Positions 43,754 through 55,354 of a stretch of DNA of 64,000 nucleotides are shown one piece after another; positions within the stretch are counted from its first letter, which is position 1, and each line of letters begins with the position of its first letter. A program made the position numbers and the translations under genes. The stretch is from Thalassia testudinum (Eukaryota > Streptophyta > Magnoliopsida > Alismatales > Hydrocharitaceae). The stretch is taken from contig JAZHRO010000013.1 of the NCBI GenBank assembly GCA_037157565.1, forward strand, positions 74,331,501 to 74,395,500, written 5' to 3'. Under the pieces are notes generated by a model. The model worked only from the letters and a program-made list of their open reading frames with translations. It searched no databases and was not told the DNA's origin.

Positions 43754-46676
43754 TGCTTTCATCTTTATTGTTATTTACAGTCGTTGTGGTATATGACAAA
43801 ACAGTTACCAGTTTAATACAAATTTTTTTACTCGGAATGACAAGTTTCCCGAGGTCGAACTCAGGGAGAAATTATAATTCTAGAAACATAAAAGTTCACA
43901 ATATACAAGGTTTTACAAAAATGAAGAGAGAGAGAGAGAGGGAGCAAAAGTTCTCTTTTTTTTGGCTTCTTCTTCTTCTCTCTTCCTCTTCTCTTTTCTT
44001 CTTCTCTTTCAGCTGGTTCTTCAATCTGCCTTCTTCTCTCTTTTTTTCTTTGCTGCGGCTGTGGTGACTCTTTCTCTTTCTCCTTTCTTCCTCTCTGATT
44101 TTCTTCTCTTCTTCCTTGCGGCTGCAGAGGCTTTTGCCTTCTCTTTCTTTCAACTGCTAAGTCTTCCTTTCTTCTGCCTTCTTTTCTTCTTCTTCTTTTT
44201 CTTCTGCTATGGCCGTTCCTCTTCTTCCTTTCTTTCTCCTTCCTGCCTTCTTCTTCTTCTTTGCATCTTCTTTCTTTCTTCTTCAGCCTGCCTTCTTCTG
44301 CTCTGGCTGCTGCCCTTCCGTCGTCTGACTCGGCGCTCAGACGGCTTAACTGTGCATTTGCTACAGTGCAGCTCCTTTTCTTCTCCTTCAGCTCCTCTCC
44401 TTCCTTTCTTCTTCAGCAGCTGCTCAGTGCAGCTAAGTCTTCAGCCGCTCCTCCTCCTCTCTTCTTCTTCCTTCGCCTGCTTCGTCCTTCTTTTTCCTTC
44501 TTCCCTGCGCACACACACAACTATCAGTGCAAAACCTACCCCTACCCCTTCCTTGCATCTCTCTTTCTCTCTGAATCTCTCTTTGGGAAAGCTCTCCCAG
44601 AGCCGGGCAATCGGGTTCGGGTTGCACGCCCGGGACCAGGCCCACCGGCGTGCGGTGGTGGGCGAGGAGTGCTTGGTCGGGTAGTCGGATTCGGCCCAGG
44701 CCCGCGAGGCGTGAGCGCGGGCGAGGGCGGGTGCGAGCGCGTGGCGCGCTGCGTGCGTGGGCGAGGGACCTGACCCCTGTGTATCGAAGGCGAACAACTT
44801 AATTCACAAAATCAATTTAAGTGTGGGCGCGAGGCCACACACTTACAAGGTGGAACTAAAATCCCACCTCCAGTTTGCGCGCCCGCAGGCGAGAAGGCGC
44901 TGCCAATTGGGGTAGTAGCGAAGGCTCGCAACCCCAATTGTGAACCTGGGCGTACTCGCGGAAGCAGCCCGCATTGCCTGGAGCTCGCGCCTGGGCTGGA
45001 GGAGTCCTGGAGCTGCTTGCGAAGTAGCTTCAACAGCTCGTCAATGGCGGAGAGGAGGCGGAGACCTGAAATCACAAGGACAGCCTCACGGCCACATCAG
45101 ATAATGCAGGGAGCCTCGCCGGAGTGTGGCGAAGGCAGTACGAGGGTCGGCGAGGCGCGAGTGTGACTGTGGAGGTGCACCTAGGGCAGATTGTGTGCGC
45201 GGAAATGGGTGTGTTTGGGGGGTGGTCGAGAGGTGAATGGAGTCGGGGAAACGCTTGAGTGGAGTGAGGGGGAGCTTCTAGGCTTGTCGGCGAGGGGTGA
45301 GGTGGTCTGTGGAGGTGGAGAGACCTCGCCAGAGATGGCGGCCGGAGGTGAAGCAGATGGGGGTGGAAGTGGTAGTCGAGGGGTCTGAAATGCTAATTAA
45401 ATGCGGGAAAAGAGAGAGGAGCATAAGGGGGAGGTTCCTACCTACTTAGTCGACGAAGGGGGAGAGGAAGGCGTTCGGCTCGTGCCTGCCGAAGCTGGGG
45501 ACGAAGGTGCCCAGGAGGGGGTTATCGGCGACGAGGAGGAGATCTGAGGACTCCAGCTGGTGCGGCCTGGCGTGGGAAGACGAGGCAGAGTGGGCTCTGC
45601 TGTAGGTATGGCAGCAGAGCGACGAGGAGGAGGAGGGAGGATCGTCGGAAGCTTGGGCTGCCTGACCGGAGAGGGGAGAGACGAAATCTAGGGTTTCTCT
45701 TGGCTAAAACTAGCTTGAAGGAGACGGCAGACCCTGCCGCTCCTTATAAAGGCATTGGCGAGGAGCGGGGACCGAGGGAGGTGACGTGCCATGCTCGCCG
45801 AAGATGGCCGGAAATGGACACCCATGCCTTTCATGCATTTGCACAAGAGGCATGGCCGGTTGCAGAGGTCAGGGGAGGGTCCCTCGATAGAGGACAACGC
45901 AGGGAACCCCCCGCTCGTTCCTAAGTACGGGCGCCTTACCCTGTGCGGCGCCATCCTCCGCGCAAGGTCGCCGGAGGTATGGCGCTGCGCAGAAATGGCA
46001 GGGAGGACCGTTCTGTAAAGAACGACGAGAAAATTAGGGGGCCTTTTGCAAGGGTTTCAAAAGATAAGGGTCAAAAAGTAATTCAAGATGACAAATTTGT
46101 AAAGTCGGTTAAGATGGTCTTCTCTTAAGCCCAAATTTTTATACCAACCTAATTTGAACCTAAGGATTTTAATGGTGAAAGTTAATTCTAGGTTGGACCA
46201 TGTTTGATCGATCAATTTGTGTAAAAACCCAATTTAAGTCATAAATTGGGCATGGTTCTCATTTTAGGTCAAAATAGGTTGCAAAGGTCAAATTGAAGGT
46301 TCTAAATCCTAGAAAATATTTTTCCACGAATTTTAGAGGATTTAGTTGATTTTTATCCTACCTCAACCTCGTGAATTAAAGTGGATTTGTTTTAGGGTTA
46401 TAGAATGTCATTTAATTCCTAGAAGTTGTTATAACCTTTTTCAGATCATATCATCCCACTTTCCTCCTTATTAAGCTCATTTGACCTTCATTTAGACCTT
46501 TAATTACCCTGTTTGCGCACTGCATTGGTGAAATTGTAGTTTTACCCCTTATAATTTATCTTATTCTTTAACTCAAAATTCTCTGAGTTAAGCCTCTCTT
46601 TAGATTTTGTAGGAGCTTCTTCACACTTATTTAGATTAAATTGTGCTAGTTAGGGTTCATGATGAGGTTCTCATCA
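43754..46676 (-). mobile_element. family-C LTR copy 3 (3' LTR)
   Basis: On the minus strand it starts TGATGAGAACCTCATCATGA at 46676 and ends GATGAAAGCA at 43754: 2923 bp with TG..CA ends. Preceded on the minus strand by the purine tract GCATGGGGGTA and an Athila-like 3' interior (46677-47786), so it is a 3' LTR of an element truncated on its 5' side. It sits inside solo LTR copy 2 and carries the palindrome pair at 44319/44339 (20 bp apart) in decayed form. Confidence 0.78.
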
Positions 46677-47786
46677 TACCCCCATGCCTAGCTTTTACTA
46701 GTCCCTTAGCAAAATTTTAAGGTTTCAACCCTTGTTCTAGACCATGAAGTTCTTAATGAGTTTAGATAAGTGTTTTTTCTTTCGTAACCTTGATTAGGTC
46801 AGAATGCCAACCATAGGCCTAAAAGGTACTCTAGTACCAACCAAGATTCTGATTTGTCTAGCCTTAGCCCCAGTCCTTAGCAAAGGTTTTTAAGGCCTAC
46901 AAGAGCTAACCTAAGGCTTATTGGACTTTGTGGTTAAAGTACCCGTGCTTGAGGTAATTTTAGCCTTGGTTCAGTTTGCAGTACGTTTTGTAAGAAATAG
47001 AGGTAGAAGATTTATATGTTTGGAGAGTTTTCTCTCTCTTTTTCTTTTTAATTCTAGCTTAGGATTGGCTTCTCAACACGGTCTGTATCAGATTCCTTGT
47101 CCCCATCATCAATCTCAAGGTTTCCTGGCAGTCGATGCTTCGTGATAGCACCGCCCATGGTAACCCCCAGAACCCTGGCTTTTGAGATTTCGAGATAATC
47201 CCATCCATGGTGTTCCGTGGCCGAGTTCAGACCCTGGCAATTGACACTTCGTGATAATGCAATCCATGGAATCTGAACCAGCAGAGCGCTTACATGCCCC
47301 CAGTAGGATATGTAAATATCTTAAGAGACAAGCACCGAGGAGATGATATTTTGATACGCATCTTCGAGGGGAATTTCCCACCTCTCCGCGTTAGGAACTC
47401 GTCCAAATCAACTTGTGTTGATCGGCCGCTCCTACTCTAGGTGTCATTTTCAGAATTTTTGTGATGCTTCTGCGTGATTTTGATTTTTATGCTTACTGAA
47501 CCAGGCTGTGTGTGAAGTTAGGGTGCTTAGGTTATTAAGTCTCGTAAACCAAAAGTTAGTTAACGAGGCCAAATACTCCATAAGCCTTGGACCTAATACT
47601 TAAGCTTTTCATTTTCCTCAACCTCTTGAGGAATTTCTAGATCTTAATGGGTACTAAGAGTCTATCCAAGAATGCCTAAGGTTTGCGTTCTTATTAATCT
47701 CACTGTGCACTTCCATTTTTTTTCCTGAATGAGGTCTAGAACTTTGGTTAACTCCTTAATTTCTTACTGATAACTATCACTTTTCA
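46677..47786 (-). other. Athila-like 3' interior attached to LTR copy 3
   Basis: Begins CCCCATGCCTAGCTTTTACT, matching CCCATGCCTAAGTTTTGCT next to the other Athila LTR at 53706. No coding frame is recognised; this element class has long non-coding DNA between pol and the 3' LTR. The phrase TTCGTGATA..CATGG recurs near 47142, 47187 and 47250, a small diverged internal repeat. Confidence 0.6.
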
Positions 47787-49912
47787 TAGTGGTGAGGAGA
47801 GTGGGACGAAGGGGGGAAGGCAGAGGACGAGCAGCGCGTAGGTGCCATCTCCAGAGAAGACGCCCTAAGATGGGGATGACGGCGACGAGGAAGGGGTCGG
47901 AGCAGCTCGCGAGGGTACGACGCGATGCGGAGGAGTAAGGAGGAGATGACTCTGCCACTGGAATGGTGGCAGAGTGACGAGAGGGGGGAGGAGAGGTCGC
48001 TGGAGCTTGTGGGATTTTTGGCCAGAGGGGAAAGGAGGAATTTTGGGGGTAATCTCAGGTCAAAACAAGCTTGGCCTTAGCAGCTGGACCTGAAGCTTCA
48101 TTTATAGGCACGGACAGAGGGTCAGACACTTGGAGGGCGAGCAAGGTTCTCGCCAGAGGTTGCTACGGGTACAATACTCATGCCTCTTGAGCGTTCGCAT
48201 GAGAGGTATGGTGCGAATCAGGGCATGGGGAGCTGCTCAGGCAGTAGGGGATTTATCAGAGAACCCCCCTTTCAAATCTGAGAGTAGCTCCCTGGGGAAG
48301 CGAGGAGAAATCCTCCTCGAAACTTTGCCAGAGGTATGGGTCTTCTGCTGCAATGGTAGAGGGACAGGAATGCAAAAAGTGAAGAAGAAGTTGAGGGGGT
48401 TTTCGCAAGGGTTTTCAAAAGTTAGGGGCCAGAATGTAATTGGGTGGACTATTTTGCATAGTAGGTCAAGATGACCTTCCCTTAGGTCCAAATTTTGGTA
48501 CAAACCTAATTTGGATTTAAGAAATCCATTGGTGAAGTTGGATTTTAGGTTTAACCACATTTAAATGGACATTTTTCATAAAAACCTGAATTAGGTCAAA
48601 TATTGAGCTTGGACCCCAATCTAGGTCAAAATAGCTTCCAAAGGCTAAATTGAATGTTCTGAACCCTAGGGGATATTTTTCCATGAATTTTATAGGGTTT
48701 GGTTGATTTTTATCCTGACTGAAACCTTGTGAAATTAAGTGGGTGTGTTTTAGGGTTACAGAATGCCATTTAATTCTTAAATTTTACAATAACCCTTTTC
48801 TGACTGAATCATCCCACTTTTTCTCTTATTAAGTCTAATTGACCTATGTCTAGACCATAAGAAATCCCGTTGATGTACTGTAATGGTAAAATTACAGTTT
48901 ACCCTTTGTTTCATGTTTTCTTTCTAGATCAATAATCTCTTGAGTTAGGCCCTCCTTTAGGTTATGCTGGAGCTTTGTTCACTTTATTAGGTCAAAATAA
49001 GCTAGTTAGGGATCATGATGAGGTTCTCATCACTGCATGTTGGCGGTTATAGAGCGAAGCTAGAGGAAAGCTTGTACATGAATGATTGAAAGCAGAAAAT
49101 TGTCTAGCAGAAAATGACTTCATGCGTGAGTCTATTAGGGGATTACACATGCATCATTGAGGGAGAATATGGATGTACACTACTAAGCATAAATAAAGTA
49201 GAGAGATTAGAAGAACTATTTAGCTAGGCTATCAGAAAGAAGGGCATTCAGAGGTGGTCTCTAATGACCTTTGAGTAGAGGTAGGGAGAAGAAGGAGGGG
49301 CGGCCAATGGTGCTTATGCCGGCACTTGGAGAAAGGAGGGAGAGATGATCCTAGCTTGGCGTAAAGGTGGTGGAGCTCATGGAGGTGCACATGAAGTTGG
49401 AGGTGGAGATGGCTATGGTGATGGGTGCATGATAAAACCAAGATTAAGCGAAGATGCCAAGATTGATGCAAATGACCACCTATGGGGTCTTTTTACAGAC
49501 CCTTGGCATTCTCTCTAGAGGGATGTAGAAATCTTTAGAGAGAGCCCCAAGTGTGGCCGTCCAAGCTAAGGTGGAGGTGGTTTTTAGATCCATAAAAGGT
49601 GCATCTAAGAGAAGACCCTTCCTTGGTTGCTATTTTTGGCAACCAAGGTAGTGCCACCTTTAGAAGAGACTAGAAGGCTCTAGGTGGTGTGGGAGTGCAT
49701 GAATGGGTGTGTGTGCGTGTGTGTGTGGGCGTGACTTAGGTGGCTAAGTGCTCTAGGTTAGGTCCTAAGGGGTTTGGGTTAAGGTAGGTCTCAAATTAGG
49801 GTTGCGAACCCTAATTGCTAATGGGCAAGTGCAATTAAACTTTACATAAGTTTAATTGAGTGAGTGTGAACTTAATTTAGAGTGAAATAACTTAATTAAG
49901 TTGGGATTAGAT

Positions 49913-50029
49913 CAATTGGACTCTCACTAAGTCTAATTGGACTTGTGTGAGTTGAGATCTGAGCTTAATTGGACTCTATGAGTCCAATTGACTAGGCAAT
50001 TGTAATTGACTATGATCCAAGTCAATTGG
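49913..50029. repeat. AATTGGACT-type dyads
   Basis: CAATTGGA at 49913, TAATTGGA at 49934 (21 bp apart) and 49966, TCCAATTG at 49983, GCAATTGT at 49997 and TCAATTGG at 50022. Spacing is less regular than in the other arrays. Confidence 0.7.
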
Positions 50030-50190
50030 GCTTAGTGAGAACCTAATTAGGTTCTTAGAAAGGTCTAGAGGTGGTGTACTAGGCTTAGGGTACCTTAATT
50101 TAGGTTCCCAGGGGTTTGGAATTGGGTTTAGGGACTTAGGAACTCAAGATCCAAGCTTGAATTCTAAAACAGGAAGTGGAGAGCAGTTCC

Positions 50191-50401
50191 AGACGTCCAA
50201 TAAGAGTGTCAAACATCTTATACTCAAAAATTAGAAGTCCAAACTTCTTGTCTGGACGTCCAATTTGAGTCAGGAGGGAATCAAGGTTCTATTTTGGGTA
50301 TTCTGCAGAAATTGGACGTCTGACCAAGTGTCTGGACGTCCAATAACATTGCAAACATGGGTTTAAGGTGTGTAAGTTGTGGCTAAGGGTCTTGGATGTC
50401 C
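50191..50401. repeat. GGACGTCC/AGACGTCC palindrome pairs
   Basis: Octamers at 50191/50211 (20 bp), 50233/50254 (21 bp) and 50314/50334 (20 bp), plus a single GGATGTCC at 50394. The pairs repeat the two-turn spacing seen in families B and C. Confidence 0.88.
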
Positions 50402-50641
50402 AAATAAGGGTTGGAACTAAGGTTTTGAGGCTTCTTAGGTTATGGTGACCTAATCTAAGGGTGGCTAAGGCTTAGGAGGACTTATGGGGCTATCCTCGGG
50501 CTAGGAATGAACCGAAGTTCTTCATAATTTAACTCTGCCTCATTCTTACTTAGTAGAATAACATACCTCAACCCTTACATTATTTCTCTACTACATTTAT
50601 TTTAAGGTCTCCCGCTCCAACTCTGATGCAGTACTAGCTTC

Positions 50642-50689
50642 AGGTTCAGCTTCAGATCCAGCTCCAGATCCAGCTTTAGATCTAGCTCT
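50642..50689 (+). repeat. 4 x 12-bp repeat
   Basis: AGGTTCAGCTTC, AGATCCAGCTCC, AGATCCAGCTTT and AGATCTAGCTCT in direct succession. One frame would give a short Ser/Asp/Pro/Ala repeat, but no larger coding frame surrounds it. Confidence 0.9.
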
Positions 50690-51419
50690 TAAGCTTCTTA
50701 TTACCTGTAATTTATATAATACACTTAATTAGTACATTATATCATTATTTCATGCATAGCCAAGGGAAAGCAGTAAAGATGCAAATAATGCTTATGCATG
50801 CATTAATTATACTAGCTTATGCTAAGTTCTAACCTAATTTAGGTCAATTAAGACCTATGATTGCTGCGCAATTATCCACTAAAATGTGGACTTATTTCTC
50901 GAGTTCTTACCATTTAAAAATTCATTTCTAATTGGTTAAATAAGTTGGGGTGATAAGTATACGACTTCTCAGCCCACCCTCTGATTTGAGGGGACTTTAA
51001 GCCTAAGCATCTACACATTCTTTGCACTGACTCACTTTTTGGCAATTTTTATGGAAATTGGCTAACTAATGAACCTTATAGGGTGGTATGGTTGGCAAGT
51101 TGTAGGTGGTATCAGCTCATTGGCCAGTTGACCAAAGTCCAGTCACACGACCATTCTCTTTCTCCTACCTTTAGGTAAATCTTAGATACGGGAAGCCACC
51201 TACTTAAAAAAAAAAAGAAAAATATCTAAAAAGAAAAAAATATATATGAGAAAAGAAAAAATAAATAAACCACATTTCACAGCACGAGTATGGCTAGTAA
51301 GTTGTCGTGGGTAATAGCCCATTGGCCAGCTGTTTAGAACCTAGCTCACAAAAATGTATGTTTAATTCCAAACACTTAGGAAGAAGCAGGGGAGTAGAAT
51401 TAGCCGAGGAGATATTGTT

Positions 51420-53730
51420 TAATTTCCTTGATTTTTTTTTTTTAAACCTGTGTCATAGTATAGTTGATCAAAGCGAATTAAACATTTAAAATTATAACTC
51501 GAATTAAAAGAGAAATCCGAGATCGTCTTTAGGAGCACAGAATCGCGCAAAATAATCACTATCGTAATGATTTTTTTTTTCTTGATCATTTTAGTGAACT
51601 TATGGTTAATTCTAAGAAAATAAAATAAGTTCACTGATTCACTTAATTTGTAGAGAATAGAGATTGTATGCAGTGCAAGAAAAAGAACTCAATAAAAGGT
51701 TATTAATGAATGACAATTGTATATGCATTAATTCAGGCACACATGAGCTTTAACAAAAATGTTTACAAGGTTATAGCAGGAAACCTCCAAAAGATACAAG
51801 AGGTTAAGCAATTACTTTCAGAGATTAAAATTAATCCCTCGAGCTTTACGAGCAGGTCCTTGAGAACTTGCAATTTGGTCCTCGAGTTTTATGATTTGGT
51901 CCCTGTAAATGTTTCCATCTCACAACCAAGCCCTTACCTTCTTCTTCCTCCTCTTCCTCTTCTTCTTTGGTTTGGCATTGGTAGCAGGAGGTTAGAGGAG
52001 GGCCGGCGAAGTCGGCCGAGCTCCTCGGGGCATGGTGTGACCCCCTAGAGGCCACAATGAAATGATGGTGTTTCTAGAAAGCTTCGTGCGCAGCTTTGGG
52101 ACGTGGGTCGAGGAGGGATGACTAGCGCGTGGTCGCACAGAGGTGGAGGTGATGGGTAGTTCTGGCGAGGGAGAAATGATCGAGCATTTTTCACTTCGTA
52201 GAAATGTGTTAGAAAAATAATATGACGTAGTAAATAATGTGGTGGAAAAACCTTTAATAAAAAATTAATAAACATATACTGACATTGAACCACAAAATCA
52301 AGTCATATCCACGGGAAGGCATAAACCAATAAATTCACCAATATTTTCAATACATCATTCGACTATGTTCTACGTAGCAAAAATGATGCAAAATTAATTT
52401 GTCAATACGTTGTTGCATCAAATGAGAGCAAGAGAGTCTTGAATAAGCATGCATGCGAAATAGAGAGAAAGAAAGGGGTGCACATGCAACTTCACTTCAT
52501 ATAACAAATATTAATGTCAAAATTCAACTCTCGGCAAGGGCATCAAATGTAAATATTAATACCCCCTTCACTGTAGAGAAACAGGGGACTTGCTCCCCTT
52601 TGCTCCACGAGGAGAAGAGGCCATGGATGACGGCGTGGCTTGTCGGAGGAGTAGGGACGGCGGAGAGGAACACTCCGATGGTAGGACAGCGGCGTGTGGT
52701 GGTCGGAGATGTTGTCGGCGCTGAGGAAGGCCAGTTGCGGTGGCAGAAGCTTGTCGGCACACGCATGCTGTCGAGTGCAGTTCTGAGGGCGTGGCTGCCC
52801 TCGTGGGGTCGAGGCGAGTTCATGGGCGTCAAAGGGACGAAGCTTCGAGGCCGGAAGTGATGGTTGCGAGGAGGAGGACCGGCGGTGGCTTTGGGTTCTT
52901 CTCTGTTGAAGAAGAAGATGAAGAAGGTTGACTTGCTAGGTTGTTGTGCACGCAAGGGGGAAGTGAGGGCATGCTCAAGGGCGTGCGAGGGCTGTGGTGG
53001 CATGCGTGCACTGGGGGGAGGCGTGACCATGCGTTTGTGGTGCACACGTGGCGAGGATGGCTAGTGGCTGCACGTGACAAGGGTGCTGGTGGTTTCTGGC
53101 CGTGAGGGAGAGGAAAGGTGGTATGGGTGCTTGATGAGTGCACACTGTCACCATGCACTCGTCCTTGGTGAAGGCAATAGGGCACGCCCAACTTACGATG
53201 CATACAAGAGATGCATGGTGCAGGTGTTTCTTCATGGTGGAGCGCACAAGGAAGAAGATGATTTGGATCTGGGTGAAGTGGCCTCTTTTTAAAACCTCCC
53301 GTCCATTTCGCTTAAGCCACCAACTTCTCCAACCACTTAGCAAAGATCGCGAGTGGTTGGAACATAAAGATAAGCGCTGGCGGTTCTCATCAGACGTTTG
53401 ATCAACACTCTAGATGTCTTAAAATGTATGGATAGCAGTGAGTCCACGATGGAGGTTCTCAGACGTCCAAACTAGGCTCCAGACATCTTATAAAGTGCCT
53501 TTGGACGTTTGACTGATGCCTTCAGGTGTCTTGCACCTTGCCTGCATCCATCAAATGATTATCATATCATGTCATATGTTATTAAATATAAAATTGGTGC
53601 ATAAGATTATATGCAGACAAAGGTGAATTCCCTTTTAACTCTTAATTAATTAACAATTACAAACAACTAATTAAAGAGAACTTAGGTCAAATAATGGTCC
53701 ACGAAAGTGAACTTATTAAATGCTCCCATG
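51420..53730 (-). mobile_element. Athila 3' LTR (approximate limits)
   Basis: Lies directly beyond the Athila 3' interior, whose end GGCATGGGAGCA (minus strand, about 53702-53713) is the likely purine tract. The far end is set near 51430, where GTCATAGTATAGTTGATCAA resembles the GCAGTATAGTTGGAATCG end of family C. It contains the palindrome array 53392-53531. Frames inside (for example 52524-53045 minus) show no known motif. Confidence 0.6.
53392..53531. repeat. AGACGTCT-type palindrome array in the Athila LTR
   Basis: Octamers at 53392 (AGACGTTT) and 53412 (AGATGTCT), then 53461 (AGACGTCC), 53481 (AGACATCT), 53503 (GGACGTTT) and 53524 (AGGTGTCT). Spacings within groups are 20; then 20, 22 and 21 bp. 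Confidence 0.88.
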
Positions 53731-53734
53731 CCTA

Positions 53735-55350
53735 AGTTTTGCTAGTCCTGAGCAAAAGTAAAAAATAATAGAAGTAACCAAAAATATTTCTTCTTTTCGT
53801 ATTCCAAAAATTTAGAGATCCAGACAAATGTGAAGTGATAGTAGCCCAGGTAACGGATCCAAGTGAAAAGTCAACTTACATTTGAAGTTCGTACTTCACC
53901 CTTAATAAAATTCTATCAGGATAGGCAACTAATTCTCTTGGGTATAAAGTAGAAAATGACCAATAATTGGACCCTGGCTTTTTGGCTTAGATAGGAGAGA
54001 CTGAGTTGAATTGATTTATATTTGGTGGCTCACACTCATTTGGTGTTACATGTAGTCTAGTACTGCAGACTCTAAATCTCTAGACTATCAAATGAGTTAA
54101 CCCAGAGAGAGGCTAAACAAAACTGTGCTCTGTTGATGTTCCTTTGCTCTAACTCACTCACTTTTTCTTTTTCCTTTTTCCTCTTTTTTTTTTTTCCTTC
54201 TGAGGTCACATATATTATCAGATTTTGTAATTGTACTCAATGTTTGGTAGCCTTGCATGGCATTCACACTTCAATTAAAGTCCTAATAACCCTACAACTA
54301 AGTTAGAAGTTCCCAGCCAGTATTCGGGCGATCAGAAATACTGAAAAGTTGGTATGGGTCATATTTGGTAGATCGCAATTTGTGTTTTTATTGTTGCCTC
54401 AAAACATCGACACATAATAAAAAATGACACGAAGATAAGACTATAAACTTGAACTCTTTTCTTTTTCTCTCTCTCTTCTCTTTTTTTATGTTTCTTTTTT
54501 TTTTCTTTCTTTCTTTCTTTTGTTGTTGTTTTTTTCTTTCACATGCTAACACAAAATGATGCATACTTTTATTTATGAGGCATTATTAGGGATGATGATG
54601 GTCAAGAGGATATTGTGTGACTTATTTGGTGGAAGTGCCTACTCTCGGCACTGGAATGAATGGATATGACAAGCGTATTTTTGACCTTTGACACTTTTAA
54701 CCTCCTTCAGCCGAGGACTCTATGAAGGACGGTCGTAACCATCCCCCATAGTCATCGTTCAATTATGACTCAATCTCTGTGTATCTGCCTTCTTTGGTGA
54801 CTCTCAGGAATTCACACAATGTTCGCACGCGAGAACAGAGAGTAAAAACTATGCCTAACTCTGAGGTATCATCATCTACTTATCCAGAACTTAAGAGTCC
54901 TTGCACTAGACTTAGCGCACCAGTTGTCTCTCTACTTTCTCCTCACAAATATTAGGTGGATCTAATAAAAAATAGTATGCCTGACTCCCTTCAAACTATC
55001 CAAGGACTCAGTAAACTAAAAATGCTTATTGTTTTTTCTACAAAGATCCATTACCCAGTCTATACGCAAGTGAAGTAACTGTATTGGATTTTAAACTCAG
55101 AAACAATTTAAGAAGAAACTCTTCAATGAAACCTCCTTGATAAAAACTTCTGCTAGGGACTAACCAATTCAGCTTAAGAAAATAAAAGTTTTTTTTTTCC
55201 GAATTAATGCACCTATCCTAAATGCATACAAATATTTATAAATGTCATAAACATCCTCAGGTTATACCCCCACATACCTAAGATTGACAATGTCCTCATT
55301 GGAAAAATAAAAACATAAAAGAATATCACCTGAGGAGGAGAGTGGGAGGA
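53735..55350 (-). other. Athila 3' non-coding interior
   Basis: Between the end of integrase and the 3' LTR. Rich in long T and CT runs on the plus strand (54160-54200, 54455-54540). No envelope-like frame is recognised. Confidence 0.6.
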
Positions 55351-55354
55351 GCTA

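Larger units (their letters stand above)
42137..49032 (-). mobile_element. family-C solo LTR copy 2, interrupted by copy 3
   Basis: LTR sequence lies at 42137-43753 and 47787-49032. It aligns with the reverse complement of copy 1 at both ends, including TATAAATGAAG (minus, about 48097-48107). The perfect 5-bp duplication CTGCA flanks it at 42132-42136 and 49033-49037, and no family-C interior belongs to it, so it is a solo LTR. The middle is a second family-C element (43754-47786). Compared with copy 1, about 150 bp is missing at the junction. Confidence 0.83.
49033..51419. other. LTR-like DNA with two palindrome arrays, unassigned
   Basis: Right flank of the solo LTR. Contains a perfect 10-bp hairpin CCTTGGTTGC/GCAACCAAGG near 49620-49648, AATTGG dyads (49913-50029), GGACGTCC-type dyads (50191-50401), a 4 x 12-bp repeat (50642-50689) and a diverged duplication (about 51085-51170 and 51285-51345, both with ..GGCAAGTTGT / ..AGTAAGTTGT.. 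then CATTGGCCAG). The His-rich minus frame 49232-49471 has no family motif. Confidence 0.5.

Noticed and set aside
43962..44684. 240-codon Ser/Phe/Leu-rich frame
   Set aside because: Low-complexity CTT/TTC tracts of the family-C LTR. The hydrophobic look comes from the repeat, not from membrane segments.
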